The notes under the pieces are model-generated. The model ran no database searches and had not been told where the DNA came from. It was given only the letters and a program-made list of their open reading frames with translations. Of a stretch of 64,000 nt of DNA, positions 52,861 to 62,118 are shown one piece after another. Origin of the DNA: Clostridium_AD estertheticum_D. GTDB lineage: Bacteria; Bacillota; Clostridia; Clostridiales; Clostridiaceae. Within the stretch, counting starts at the first letter, position 1. The number at the start of each line of letters is the position of its first letter. Made by a program: the position numbers and the translations under genes. Where the stretch lies: positions 41,449-105,448 of the forward strand of contig NZ_JAHLDM010000019.1 of NCBI RefSeq assembly GCF_018861295.1, given 5' to 3'.

Positions 52861-53098
52861 TATGAATTTCTCCGGAAATGGTACCAAATAAGAAGTGCAG
52901 AAACATTGAAATTCCATTTAAAATTCTTCTTTTGCAAATATAAAATTCTCGTGAGCCTGACTGGAAGGAAGGCTAGCGAACCGGCGTTGCACGCCGAATG
53001 TGAGTGATAGAGGATTTTATAATTACAAAAGATTAGAATTTCTTAATGGAATTTCACGTTTCAAACTCTTATTTGGTGCTATGCAGGAGAAATTCATA
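52861..53098. repeat. foldback repeat element, full copy 3
   Basis: About 238 bp with TATGAATTTCTC and GAGAAATTCATA ends; it is also the third unit of the tandem array. Right flank GGGTACCC. Confidence 0.8.
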
Positions 53099-53107
53099 GG
53101 GTACCCT

Positions 53108-53139
53108 TTCTTATTTGGTGACACGCAGGAGAAATTCAT
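53108..53139. repeat. foldback repeat element, right-end fragment
   Basis: TTCTTATTTGGTGACACG and GAGAAATTCAT repeat the right end a second time, directly after copy 3. Confidence 0.7.
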
Positions 53140-53143
53140 CTTA

Positions 53144-54145
53144 TTACTCTTTCGTTCCAAAATTCATAAGAAATGCTACAAGCATTCCTCCAATAAGTCC
53201 ACCTACATGAGCAAAATTATCAATACCCGGCATCGTAGCTCCTATAAATATATTTATAAATATAACGGATAAAATATTTTTTATAAAAGCACTTCCAGTC
53301 TTTTCTTTAGATGTAATTGCAAAAACAAGTACCGCCCCAAGTAATCCAAAAATTGCACCGGAGGCACCAATCGAAACACTTGTTGAAAATATATAACTAA
53401 ATATAGATGCACATATTCCAGAAATAAAATAAATAACAAGATATTTTGCTTTTCCATAAACGCTCTCAACCATTGGTCCTATAGCATAAAGTGAATACAT
53501 ATTAACCGCTACATGTACAATCCCACCATGTAAAAACATACAAGTAACAAGCCTATAATACTGCCCTTGATTTATTAAATCATTAACCTTTGCACCAAGT
53601 AAAACTAGAACATTAGTATCACTATTTAAAATGCTACCATTTGTCATATAACTCAGGTATGCAGTAATACCATACATTATAACGTTTATAGCTATAATTA
53701 TTATAGTAATCCAAGGTTTGTCTTGTAGATTTACTTTCTCAGGCCTACTGCGTAAATTGTTATTATTCATAACTGAAACTAAGTCATTTACCACCTCTAA
53801 CTTTACATTTTGAGAATAATTCACTTTTTTTTCTGATACATTAACCTTTATTAATGGTTTTTCTAATAAATTATTTGTTTCAAGGATTTTACCAGATTCA
53901 TCACTACTTAATTCACCATCAGATAGCAGTATATATATATTATTTTTATCTGCTGGAATATCATATTGTGTTAATTGATTTAAGCTTCTAGGAGTCGTAA
54001 ATATTATCCGGTAATCAAAACCGCTTATATTCTTACTCACAGTCCATAGCTTTGAATTATTATTTTTACTTTTTATATCCTCTAATAAATATCCGTGCTG
54101 CGTTGTCATACCATTTATAATGATCTTTATATTTTTTTCTAACAT
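53144..54145 (-). CDS. rhomboid-family intramembrane serine protease
   Basis: The 333-residue protein has a soluble N-terminal domain of about 140 residues, then six membrane helices. The rhomboid active site is visible: GASGAIFGLLG with catalytic Ser, NFAHVGGLIGGM with catalytic His, and HGGIVHVAVNMYSLYAIG with the conserved His and Asn. It cleaves membrane proteins within the bilayer. The N-terminal domain (RIIFTTPRSLNQLTQYDI, YILLSDGELSSDE) is of unknown function. Confidence 0.92.
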   Translation of the reverse strand: MLEKNIKIIINGMTTQHGYLLEDIKSKNNNSKLWTVSKNISGFDYRIIFTTPRSLNQLTQYDIPADKNNIYILLSDGELSSDESGKILETNNLLEKPLIKVNVSEKKVNYSQNVKLEVVNDLVSVMNNNNLRSRPEKVNLQDKPWITIIIIAINVIMYGITAYLSYMTNGSILNSDTNVLVLLGAKVNDLINQGQYYRLVTCMFLHGGIVHVAVNMYSLYAIGPMVESVYGKAKYLVIYFISGICASIFSYIFSTSVSIGASGAIFGLLGAVLVFAITSKEKTGSAFIKNILSVIFINIFIGATMPGIDNFAHVGGLIGGMLVAFLMNFGTKE

Positions 54146-54172
54146 ATTATTCTCCTAATCAAATAGATATTT

Positions 54173-55231
54173 TCACATTATTGATTTCACAATAACATTA
54201 TGATGCTTAAGCAAATCTATTTCATAAAATTTAATAGGAAGCCGTGTTTCACTCTCATATAGTACCCTTAATATAGGCCTATCTGGAAAATTTTTATTTT
54301 GTTTAATTACATATCCTTCAACACCATTTGATAACTTTAAACAAACTCCTAATGGAAACACTGAAAAAGTTTTTTTAAAATTTTTTACTACTTCTTCATC
54401 AAATGCATTTCCAGCGCCTGCAAGTATTAGCTCATAAGCATCACTAGGATTGAATTTTTTTCTGTAACATCTATCATTACTTACAGAATCATAAACATCA
54501 CAAATACCAATTATCTTTGCATATTTAGAAATTTGATTTTGAGTAAGTCCATAAGGATATCCATTACCATCAACTCTCTCATGGTGGTGTTCCACTGCTT
54601 TTAAAACCCTATTTGTCATACTAAAATTCTTCTCCAATATTTCTTTCCCGTATATAGGATGATTTTTTATTTCTTCAAACTCTTCCTTTGTTAGTTTTCC
54701 AGGTTTCGTTATAATATTTTTATTTATTTTAGTCTTACCAATATCATGAAGAATTGCACCAATGCTTAATTCTTTCAATTCACCTTGCGAAAGATTCATT
54801 GTAATACCAAGAAAAATCGCCATAATTCCAGTATCTATAGAGTGAAGATAGGTATAGTTATCAAAGGTTTGAATATCGTACAAACTTTTATTAACATCAC
54901 CCATTTCAATAATATAATTAACTAAGTCTTCCACAACCAATAATGAATTTTTAGTTCCTTTTGTATCCCCTTCAGTTACATTTTTCATTATGGTAGACAT
55001 ATTTTTCATAGTTAATTTTTTTAAACTACTTAGTCTCTCATCTTCTATAGATACATCATCTAGCCTTGAATCTTCTACATAAATATAAAAAACGCCTAAC
55101 TTTTTAAGTTTAACAATATATCTTTTGTTCAATTTAACCCCAGATCTTAAAAGTATACTTCCATCATTGGTTACTATATTTTTGCCTAATATTTCATTTA
55201 CCTTTACCCTATTAATAAACTCAAGTCTCAT
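54173..55231 (-). CDS. HD-GYP domain protein, likely cyclic-di-GMP phosphodiesterase
   Basis: I start at MRLEFINRVKV (55229-55231) behind GAGGTG; nine upstream codons have no ribosome site. The 352-residue protein has an N-terminal DUF3391-like region (VNEILGKNIVTNDGSILL, KLGVFYIYVEDSRLDD), then HD-GYP: GAILHDIGKTKI (HD), HHERVDGNGYPYGL (GYP), KIIGICDVYDSVSNDRCYR. Intact metal ligands and GYP indicate breakdown of cyclic-di-GMP or a related dinucleotide. No membrane helix. Confidence 0.9.
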   Translation of the reverse strand: MRLEFINRVKVNEILGKNIVTNDGSILLRSGVKLNKRYIVKLKKLGVFYIYVEDSRLDDVSIEDERLSSLKKLTMKNMSTIMKNVTEGDTKGTKNSLLVVEDLVNYIIEMGDVNKSLYDIQTFDNYTYLHSIDTGIMAIFLGITMNLSQGELKELSIGAILHDIGKTKINKNIITKPGKLTKEEFEEIKNHPIYGKEILEKNFSMTNRVLKAVEHHHERVDGNGYPYGLTQNQISKYAKIIGICDVYDSVSNDRCYRKKFNPSDAYELILAGAGNAFDEEVVKNFKKTFSVFPLGVCLKLSNGVEGYVIKQNKNFPDRPILRVLYESETRLPIKFYEIDLLKHHNVIVKSIM

Positions 55232-55352
55232 GGTCACCTCTAATTGTTTTTTAATCATAGCTTGCGGAAATACAGCTTCGCAGGGAATGATTAAACTTTC
55301 CGCTTAAGTATCTAAGTTATTTTGGCGAATCATCGAAAAGTTAGCGATGACT

Positions 55353-55751
55353 CTATTTGTATTCTTCTTCTTTTCCTTTGATCCTTATAAAAACTTCTCT
55401 AAGTTCTTGCTTTATTAGCTCACATATTTCAATTAACGATTCGCGAACCACCATATGCTCATCAGAATATTTGAACTTAACTAGCCATGTTGGGTTATAC
55501 TCATCATCTATAGGCTCAATAATATATCCTTTAGACCTAAATACATCTTCATTAAAACAATCATAAATTGCTGAAAATTGCCATTCTTCCACATCATCAT
55601 GCGTATCAAAAGTTAAATTAATTAAATCTCCGCAGTAATTTAGTTTTGTTACAAACTCTGCTCCCTGCGATGTTTCATAACTTCCAATCTCACGAACAAA
55701 TTGATTAGTTTCCTTATCTACTTCCATTAATACCAATGAAGAAAATTGCAT
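55353..55751 (-). CDS. hypothetical protein of about 132 residues
   Basis: Starts MQFSSLVLMEVDKETNQFV at 55749-55751, behind AGAGGGTGG. Soluble, acidic, mixed alpha/beta appearance, with VEEWQFSAIYDCFNEDVF and WLVKFKYSDEHMVVRESLIE. No membrane or metal motif. It might belong to the clostridial DUF6762 group; this is from memory of general pattern and uncertain. It lies 6 bp after the fur-type gene and probably shares its transcript. Confidence 0.6.
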   Translation of the reverse strand: MQFSSLVLMEVDKETNQFVREIGSYETSQGAEFVTKLNYCGDLINLTFDTHDDVEEWQFSAIYDCFNEDVFRSKGYIIEPIDDEYNPTWLVKFKYSDEHMVVRESLIEICELIKQELREVFIRIKGKEEEYK

Positions 55752-55766
55752 AAAACCCACCCTCTC

Positions 55767-56174
55767 TTATTTTTTGCAGTCCTTACAAATGCCTTTTAAA
55801 TAAACATGACTTTCTGTAAGTGTTATTCCTGTCTTAGCCTTTATTTGCTCTTCTATTTGAGGTATAGGACAATCTATAACCATTTTCTTATGACATAAAT
55901 CACACTCTATTATATGTTTATGTGAATTATTATTTATAATATAGTTATACATATTGTTTCCCAAATCAAATTTATTAACAATTTTTTTACTCTCTAGCAA
56001 ATCTAAGGTTCTATATACCGTTGATAAATCTATTTTAATGTCTTCTTTTTTAAGTAAATCATATATAACATTTGCGTTAATTGCATCTGAGCTTTCGAGT
56101 ATAATTTCAAGTATACTTTTTCTTGCTTTAGTAACCCTAATATTATTATCTTTTAAGTATGAAATTACGTTCAT
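55767..56174 (-). CDS. Fur-family metal-dependent repressor
   Basis: The 135-residue protein has the Fur winged helix (YLKDNNIRVTKARKSILEII, DLSTVYRTLDLLESKKIV) and a C-terminal dimerisation and metal domain with HKHIIECDLCHKK (CxxC) and GICKDCKK (second CxxC), forming the structural zinc site. It could be Fur, PerR or Zur. The motif SHKHIIECDLC with few additional His favours Fur or Zur over PerR, but I cannot decide. It controls metal uptake or peroxide genes elsewhere. Confidence 0.9.
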   Translation of the reverse strand: MNVISYLKDNNIRVTKARKSILEIILESSDAINANVIYDLLKKEDIKIDLSTVYRTLDLLESKKIVNKFDLGNNMYNYIINNNSHKHIIECDLCHKKMVIDCPIPQIEEQIKAKTGITLTESHVYLKGICKDCKK

Positions 56175-56192
56175 CTACATCACCTTACTACA

Positions 56193-57653
56193 TTATTTTA
56201 TTTCTTTTAATACTGCTAATAAGTAATTCCACATTCTATCTGTTGATGAGATACTTAGGTGTTCCTTTGATGTGTGTACATCATACATATTAGGTCCAAA
56301 AGATATTTGATCAATGTTACCATCAAACTTTTTACTAAATAATCCACACTCAAGACCTGCATGTATAGCTGCTATTTCAGGTTTTTTACCAAATAAATCA
56401 TTATATACATTTTCAAATACTGTTTTTATCTTAGAGCTAGGATCATATTGCCACTCTGGATAATCAGATTCAAATTCAATAGTCGCTCCCACCATTTCTG
56501 CAATCACTATAGTTTCATCACATATTAATTTCTTTAAAGATGCAACTGAGCTCCTTATTGCAGAATCAAATACTAAATAATCATCCTCTGTTGTAAGAAC
56601 TCCTATATTTGTTGAGCTTTGTACTAAACCTTTAATATCCTGGCTCATGCTTTTAACTCCATTCGGAATTAAGAAAAGTACCTGAAGTGCTTTTGTAGCA
56701 GTCTCCTCTGAAAATATTTTACGTGAACTATCATCTAATATTTCAATAGATAAATTAACCTCTGGATCAATAGTATTTAATTCATTCTTAAATATAGAAT
56801 TCCACAAATCTAATTTCTGATTAACTATTATTTGATCATCTTCTCTAAATAATATAACAGCATCAGCACTACGAGGAATTGCGTTATTTTTAGCTCCTCC
56901 ACTTATAGAATTTATTTTAAAATCTATAGCTGATTTTAAATCTATTAAAAAACGTCCCATGATTTTATTAGCGTTACCTCTTTCTTTATCTATTTCCATT
57001 CCAGAGTGACCGCCCTTTAAATCCCTTAGTTTTATAAGACAATTTACAAAGCTTTTATCCGACTTTTCCCAAATTATAGGAAGTTTTATTTTTTCCCTTA
57101 CTCCACCAGCGCAACTTACTAAAAGTTTTCCTTCTTCTTCGGAATCTATATTAATTAATACTCTTCCCTCTAAGTCCTTAGGGTCTAGAGCCTCGGCTCC
57201 AACCATACCTACCTCTTCACCTGTTGTTACTAATAACTCGATTGGCGGATGAGGAATATCTGTAGAATCTAGAACTGCAAGACTCATTGCTACTGCAATA
57301 CCATCGTCAGCTCCAAGTGTAGTACCATTAGCATGTAAAAAATCGCCTTCTACAATAAACTCAATAGGATCCTTTAAGAAATCATGTTTTGAATGAAGTT
57401 CTTTTTCACAGACCATATCCATATGCCCTTGAATTATTATCTTTGGCGCATTTTCATATCCTGGCGTTCCTGGTTTCTTAATAATTATATTTAATGAAGC
57501 ATCCTGAGTAACTTTCAAATTATGTTCTTTTGCAAAGTTTACTAGAAAATCACTTACTCCCTTTTCGTTACCAGAACCTCTTGGAACCTGGTTCATCTCT
57601 TTGAAATATTTAAATGCTTTAAATGAATTTAACTCTTTTAATTTTTCTAACAT
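56193..57653 (-). CDS. pepD: aminoacyl-histidine dipeptidase (M20, PepD type)
   Basis: Hydrolyses Xaa-His and related dipeptides (carnosine-type). The 486-residue protein has the M20 zinc ligands IQGHMDMVCEK (His), LGADDGIAVAM (bridging Asp), VTTGEEVGMVG (catalytic and ligand Glu), NIDSEEEG (Asp) and AIHAGLECGLF (last His). The lid region has GGHSGMEIDKERGNANK. Length and motifs are those of PepD. I start at ATG 57651-57653, with AAGGAAGG upstream. Confidence 0.94.
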   Translation of the reverse strand: MLEKLKELNSFKAFKYFKEMNQVPRGSGNEKGVSDFLVNFAKEHNLKVTQDASLNIIIKKPGTPGYENAPKIIIQGHMDMVCEKELHSKHDFLKDPIEFIVEGDFLHANGTTLGADDGIAVAMSLAVLDSTDIPHPPIELLVTTGEEVGMVGAEALDPKDLEGRVLINIDSEEEGKLLVSCAGGVREKIKLPIIWEKSDKSFVNCLIKLRDLKGGHSGMEIDKERGNANKIMGRFLIDLKSAIDFKINSISGGAKNNAIPRSADAVILFREDDQIIVNQKLDLWNSIFKNELNTIDPEVNLSIEILDDSSRKIFSEETATKALQVLFLIPNGVKSMSQDIKGLVQSSTNIGVLTTEDDYLVFDSAIRSSVASLKKLICDETIVIAEMVGATIEFESDYPEWQYDPSSKIKTVFENVYNDLFGKKPEIAAIHAGLECGLFSKKFDGNIDQISFGPNMYDVHTSKEHLSISSTDRMWNYLLAVLKEIK

Positions 57654-57681
57654 ATTTATCATCCTTCCTTGTGAAATTTAA

Positions 57682-58224
57682 TTAAAAAAACATCATTTTT
57701 AGTCCAAAAAACACTAAGATAATTCCTCCAATATAGTCTGCATATTTTCCTATAATATCTATTTTTTTTAGATATTTGGAAATTATAAAGGCTATTATTA
57801 CCATTATAAAAGTTACTGCTCCAATTATTAATGTATCTTGTAATAATATAACCTTTGTTATATCATTTAATACTGTAAATCCTACCACCATCGCATCTAT
57901 ACTTACAGAAACCCCTAAAATAAGATACATCTTAGGTTTAAGCAGTGGACACTTACCTTGATTATCAATTCCTTCTTTAATCATAACAACTCCAACTAAC
58001 GCTATAATTATACCACCAATAATAGTTGGCATTGAAGCTACATATGTATTAAAAAGAAACCCCGCATAAGCTCCAATATACGATAATAAAAATTGAAATA
58101 AAGCAAAAGATATTGTAAAACCTACCTTATTTTTAAATTTAGTTTGATTGTTTAATCCTATGCATAAAGCTACTCCAAAAGCATCTAAAGATAGAGCTAA
58201 AGCAATCATAAATAATGGGTACAT
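57682..58224 (-). CDS. mntP: MntP-like manganese efflux membrane protein
   Basis: A 180-residue protein with six membrane helices and two MntP repeats, each with an Asp motif: MIALALSLDAFGVALCIGL and LGVSVSIDAMVVGFTVL. MntP exports Mn2+. The related sporulation protein YtaF has the same fold, and the two are hard to tell apart here, so the symbol is tentative. I start at MYPLF (58222-58224). There is no Mn riboswitch (yybP-ykoY) visible in the 130 bp upstream. Confidence 0.75.
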   Translation of the reverse strand: MYPLFMIALALSLDAFGVALCIGLNNQTKFKNKVGFTISFALFQFLLSYIGAYAGFLFNTYVASMPTIIGGIIIALVGVVMIKEGIDNQGKCPLLKPKMYLILGVSVSIDAMVVGFTVLNDITKVILLQDTLIIGAVTFIMVIIAFIISKYLKKIDIIGKYADYIGGIILVFFGLKMMFF

Positions 58225-58430
58225 AGCCAGCTTCCCCACCCCCTTCAATAATAATTCATTCTAACTTCACTAATTTATGTGTATAACTTTCCATATACCA
58301 TTATCAATTATTCAAGCTTCCTTGTCAACTAAGATTTATAACGACATAAAAAGTATTGTTTAATTGCTGCTTGTATGTATTTGCTTTTATAGACTATAAT
58401 ATAAATGTATTTACACTAGGAGGTGTTGTA

Positions 58431-59366
58431 GTGCTTTCAATATATAGCAGTTCAGAAAATAAACAACTTACAAAACTTGAAAATATAGAACCGGGTTGTT
58501 GGATTAATATGATAGATCCATCAGAGGAAGAATTAATATTTGTTTCAAAAAACACTAATGCACCTATGGATTTTTTAAGGGCTGCTTTAGATGAAGAAGA
58601 AACCTCCCGTATTGATATAGAAGATTGTACGTTAATTATATTAGATATTCCCTTTACTGATATCGACGATAATTCATTGACCTACGATACTTACCCTATA
58701 GCTGTTATCCAAACAGACAAAGTAATAATTACGGTTTGTTTAAAAAACAGTAAAGTATTATCAGATTTTGGCGATGGAAAAATTAGTTCCTTTTTCACAT
58801 ATAAGCGTCAAAGATTTATGCTTCAAGTCCTATATAGAATTGCAAAATACTATTTAATATACCTAAGGCAAATTGATAAAAAAAGTTACATAGTGGAAAA
58901 ACAACTACATAAATCCTTAAGAAATAAAGAACTTCTTCAATTATTGGCCCTAGAGAAATCACTTGTTTATTTCTCTACTTCATTAAAAGGAAATGAAATC
59001 ACCTTAGAAAAAATGCTTAAGCTAGATATTCTTCAGCAATATGAAGAAGATAAAGATGTACTCGAGGATGTTATTATTGAAAACAAGCAAGCTATAGAAA
59101 TGTGTTCGACATATACTGATATTTTAAAAGGCACCATGGATGCCTACTCTTCTGTTATTTCAAATAAACTAAATATTGTGATGAAATTTCTTGCTGCCAT
59201 TACAATAGTTATGGCTATACCAAATTTAGTTTCCGGACTATTCGGTATGAATGTAGGCGGAATACCCTATGGCAACAACACCAGTGGTTTCTGGTACGTA
59301 TTTACATTTATTGTTCTTCTAGTTATTTCTTCTATTTATATCTTAAATAAGAAAGATATGTTTTGA
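58431..59366 (+). CDS. corA: CorA-family divalent cation transporter
   Basis: The start is the GTG at 58431 behind AGGAGGTG; a longer frame upstream runs through the promoter. The 311-residue protein has the CorA cytoplasmic funnel (residues 1-240, long helix MLQVLYRIAKYYLIYLRQID and on) and two C-terminal helices with the selectivity motif GMN in LFGMNVGGIPYG. The pentamer passes Mg2+, or Co2+/Ni2+/Zn2+ in some members. It is divergent from mntP. Confidence 0.93.
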   Translation: MLSIYSSSENKQLTKLENIEPGCWINMIDPSEEELIFVSKNTNAPMDFLRAALDEEETSRIDIEDCTLIILDIPFTDIDDNSLTYDTYPIAVIQTDKVIITVCLKNSKVLSDFGDGKISSFFTYKRQRFMLQVLYRIAKYYLIYLRQIDKKSYIVEKQLHKSLRNKELLQLLALEKSLVYFSTSLKGNEITLEKMLKLDILQQYEEDKDVLEDVIIENKQAIEMCSTYTDILKGTMDAYSSVISNKLNIVMKFLAAITIVMAIPNLVSGLFGMNVGGIPYGNNTSGFWYVFTFIVLLVISSIYILNKKDMF

Positions 59367-59385
59367 AAATTTGAAACTAAAACAG

Positions 59386-59416
59386 TTCACCACTCGTATT
59401 ATATATGAGTAGTGAA
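59386..59416 (+). terminator. terminator of corA
   Basis: TTCACCACTC and GAGTAGTGAA around an AT-rich loop, followed by TTTA. Confidence 0.65.
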
Positions 59417-59492
59417 TTTACATAAGTATTCACATTATTTACACTTCATATTTTGTGTATAAAAACTTTTTAATAATAGGAGGAATCTACTT

Positions 59493-59876
59493 ATGAGAAG
59501 AAGAAAAATTTTATATGTTGCGCTATTTATAGCTGCGCTATCCACCATATCTGCTTCAAAAACTTATGGAGCTACTACAGCAATGCCAGGTGGTACTGTA
59601 GTAATTGGATCACATGCTTTTTCACTTGACTACGCTAATGATCCTAAAAATGAAAACGAAATTTCCAGCGCAATAGTAACCGGCGGTGATGTATATGTTA
59701 AAACTTATGATAATACATGGGTTAATAATTCTACCTCTGTAACTATAAATGCTAACATACTTCCTAGTGTAACTTATAAAAGTTCTACTGGTATAGAAAG
59801 TAATTTTACAGCTGGTGATGCCTCTTCAGATACACCAACTGTTACAGATCCACTACAGATAATTAGCATAGAATAA
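59493..59876 (+). CDS. small secreted protein of unknown function
   Basis: A 127-residue protein with a signal peptide: basic MRRRK, hydrophobic ILYVALFIAALSTI, and a likely cleavage after TYGA (about residue 28). The mature part is Ser/Thr/Gly-rich with beta-strand character (GGTVVIGSHAFSLDYANDPK, SSAIVTGGDVYVKTYDNTW). No family recognised. Possibly a cell-surface or spore-coat-associated protein. Start behind AGGAGGAA. Confidence 0.6.
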   Translation: MRRRKILYVALFIAALSTISASKTYGATTAMPGGTVVIGSHAFSLDYANDPKNENEISSAIVTGGDVYVKTYDNTWVNNSTSVTINANILPSVTYKSSTGIESNFTAGDASSDTPTVTDPLQIISIE

Positions 59877-59899
59877 ATTTTATTTAAGCACGATTTGAA

Positions 59900-59917
59900 A
59901 AAGCGCAAAGGCGCTTT
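59900..59917 (+). terminator. short GC-rich hairpin after the secreted-protein gene
   Basis: AAAGCGC-AAAG-GCGCTTT with little T tail; a weak terminator. Confidence 0.45.
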
Positions 59918-59970
59918 ATGAAAAGCGAGTAACGTTTCACAAAATAGTTGACCCCTATATATTGGTATAA

Positions 59971-60016
59971 ATAAAAGATAAGAGATAGTTTCTAAAACTG
60001 TCTCTTATCTTTTATT
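59971..60016 (-). terminator. terminator for the 60025 gene
   Basis: ATAAAAGATAAGAGATAGTTT and its complement on the right, with T-runs on each strand. Serves the convergent genes. Confidence 0.75.
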
Positions 60017-60024
60017 TTATAATT

Positions 60025-60411
60025 TTATTTAACTGCTTCTCCCTTTTTTAGTTTTAAATCTACTGAGTAAGCTACCTTATCTGATTTTAGAAGTTTAACT
60101 ACCACTTTATCATTTTCTTTTCTAATTGGAAAAGCTGTAGTAGCTTTACCTATTACTGCTATTGGGTTTATAACTTTTCCATTATAATACATCTGGTATT
60201 TTGTAACATCCTTGTATTGTTTCTTTCCTGCATCTGATAGAGTTACATTTACTACACATCCAAAAGAAGCTTTTCTTACAGTTGCCGTAATTGGTGCTGA
60301 TGGATCTACTTTACTCGACTTACTTTTCGCATAAAATATACCTGAAATAGCTAGTATAATTACTATAACTGCAACTATACCTATTGTCTTTTTATTAATT
60401 TTATTTTCCAT
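60025..60411 (-). CDS. membrane-anchored envelope protein, paralogue of the next gene
   Basis: About 128 residues: one N-terminal helix (IGIVAVIVIILAISGIFYA), then an outside domain. Its last 60 residues align with the C-terminus of the protein at 60446: YQMYYNGKVINPIAVIGKAT with YQFSIGNKHISAIESISKSK, then FPIRKENDKVVVKLLKSDK with FPVQNAGTEVVVKFLDQNK. No known family. It lies in a three-gene minus-strand set headed by a SLAP-domain protein and so may act at the cell wall. Start at ATG 60409-60411. Confidence 0.6.
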   Translation of the reverse strand: MENKINKKTIGIVAVIVIILAISGIFYAKSKSSKVDPSAPITATVRKASFGCVVNVTLSDAGKKQYKDVTKYQMYYNGKVINPIAVIGKATTAFPIRKENDKVVVKLLKSDKVAYSVDLKLKKGEAVK

Positions 60412-60445
60412 TATTATCATTCACTCCTATTATTATATTATTTTT

Positions 60446-61105
60446 TTATCTGACACTTAATTTTATATTTAATTCCCTAATAACCTTCTTATTTTGGTCT
60501 AAAAACTTTACTACCACCTCGGTTCCAGCATTTTGAACTGGGAACAGGGTAGTTTTACTTTTTGAAATACTCTCTATTGCTGATATATGCTTATTTCCAA
60601 TAGAGAATTGATAATATTTATAACTACTAAATTTTTTATTATCCTTAATTATCTCCGCCGTAGATCCAAAATTTGCAGCTTTAATAAATACTACAAGTCC
60701 ATCTTTACTACTTTTTACTTTTGTATTTTCATCTTTCACTTGTGCTGCTGTTAAAGGTTTTTCTTGTGCTGCTATTTTAGCATTTTGTTGTATTAATAAT
60801 ATTGTTTGTTTTTGCTTAGCTGTCTGAACTTTACCTTTATTTGTAATATCCTTATTAGCTACACTTGCTTCTTTTCCCCCTGGTTTTACTACACCAGTTT
60901 TAGAATTATAAGTTGTGGAATTAGGGTTTGATTTTTTTACATCATCCTTTTTTAGCTCTGCTGTATCTGCAGAACTTTTCTTTTTAATACTAGCAGCATC
61001 TTTATCAACTTTTGATTTATGAAGTAATACTACTATAGATACTATTACTACTATAATTACAAGCAATGAAATTATTATATTACGTTTTTTTCTATCAATT
61101 TTCAT
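60446..61105 (-). CDS. membrane-anchored envelope protein
   Basis: A 219-residue protein with a membrane helix at residues 10-28 (IIISLLVIIVVIVSIVVLL), a Lys/Ser/Thr-rich linker of about 100 residues (NPNSTTYNSKTGVVKPGGKE), and a C-terminal domain shared with the 60025 protein. The long polar linker suggests passage through the cell wall. No named domain. It is 25 bp from the downstream gene and 19 bp from the upstream SLAP gene, so one operon is likely. Confidence 0.6.
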   Translation of the reverse strand: MKIDRKKRNIIISLLVIIVVIVSIVVLLHKSKVDKDAASIKKKSSADTAELKKDDVKKSNPNSTTYNSKTGVVKPGGKEASVANKDITNKGKVQTAKQKQTILLIQQNAKIAAQEKPLTAAQVKDENTKVKSSKDGLVVFIKAANFGSTAEIIKDNKKFSSYKYYQFSIGNKHISAIESISKSKTTLFPVQNAGTEVVVKFLDQNKKVIRELNIKLSVR

Positions 61106-61124
61106 TTCTTATCCTCCTCGTATA

Positions 61125-61967
61125 CTACATTCTGAAATATACTTTACAGTTGTTTATATCAGCATCCTTATTAACAATATAATCTTCTGTTATAGTAAAA
61201 TCATAAATTTTTGCCTTATGAGGATTTACATTTACATTTTCAACATCAAATACTCCACTAGCCACTATTTCTCCGTCCTCATCCTTAATTACTATTGGTA
61301 ATGTTTCTAATTTCATAATTGTATCGCACCCATTACGAATCATGAAAACTATAGAAATAGAATCATCAAAACACCTTAAAGTTTTAAACACTTCAATATT
61401 AACATCCCCAGCCTTTATTAAAGGTAACTTGTTTAAGAATTTTGTAAAAGTACCTTCTAACTCATGGTGATCATCACCTGGAAATCCTTCAAATTCACAC
61501 TTTACCGTATTTACTGTGCTAACAGATTTTTCAAACTGTATTTTCCAATCATCATTTGGAATAAGATCAACAAGTAGGTTTATTTTATCAAAATAAACCT
61601 TATATGGTCTTGCGCAGAATGGTGGCAATATACCAAAATCCTTCATATCCATGGTCTGGCTTGCAAGTATATCATCGTTTTTATTCACAATAAGTAATGG
61701 TACTTTATGGAAATTAATCTGTTTAGATGATCCATTTCTTATATAAACACTAACTTCAATTTTATCTTCCATATCAAAAGTGTATATACCATTAATACAT
61801 ACTTGTCCATCTTCAAGTGGTGGTAATTCATTTAACTCTTCCATTATAAGTTCTTTCTGAAAGTCTGACATAACCCCTTTGTCATATTCATTAAGATGAA
61901 GTACTATGTTTACTGCCTCTTTTTCTAATATATTATTGCTTGCTATTAAATTATCATTACTTATCAT
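61125..61967 (-). CDS. SLAP-domain protein with two repeats
   Basis: The 280-residue protein contains two copies of the SLAP domain (TIGR04398 type): EELNELPPLEDGQVCINGIY with VSVYIRNGSSKQINFHKVPL, and NKLPLIKAGDVNIEVF with VFMIRNGCDTIMKLETLPI. SLAP domains occur in proteins of the S-layer or accessory Sec systems. No signal peptide is visible, which fits a cytoplasmic partner or a non-classical exported protein. The two following genes encode envelope proteins, so it probably works with them. Confidence 0.75.
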   Translation of the reverse strand: MISNDNLIASNNILEKEAVNIVLHLNEYDKGVMSDFQKELIMEELNELPPLEDGQVCINGIYTFDMEDKIEVSVYIRNGSSKQINFHKVPLLIVNKNDDILASQTMDMKDFGILPPFCARPYKVYFDKINLLVDLIPNDDWKIQFEKSVSTVNTVKCEFEGFPGDDHHELEGTFTKFLNKLPLIKAGDVNIEVFKTLRCFDDSISIVFMIRNGCDTIMKLETLPIVIKDEDGEIVASGVFDVENVNVNPHKAKIYDFTITEDYIVNKDADINNCKVYFRM

Positions 61968-62118
61968 CCCAAATTCCTCCTAGTAGGTTCTTTTCCTATT
62001 CTTTGTAATTTAAATTGTTCCTAATTATACCATATAATTAAAAATCATTTGATAAATATTCTTTATACTTGTCCACTTTAAACTACGTTAAAACTTAGAA
62101 ATAGTTGCACTTCATTTT

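Noticed and set aside
52662..52937. 91-residue minus-strand frame
   Set aside because: It is the translation of the tandem repeat units, with the same peptide repeated; there is no independent coding evidence.
58249..58355. yybP-ykoY manganese riboswitch before the mntP-like gene
   Set aside because: I see no conserved L1/L3 sequence or paired stems of that class.
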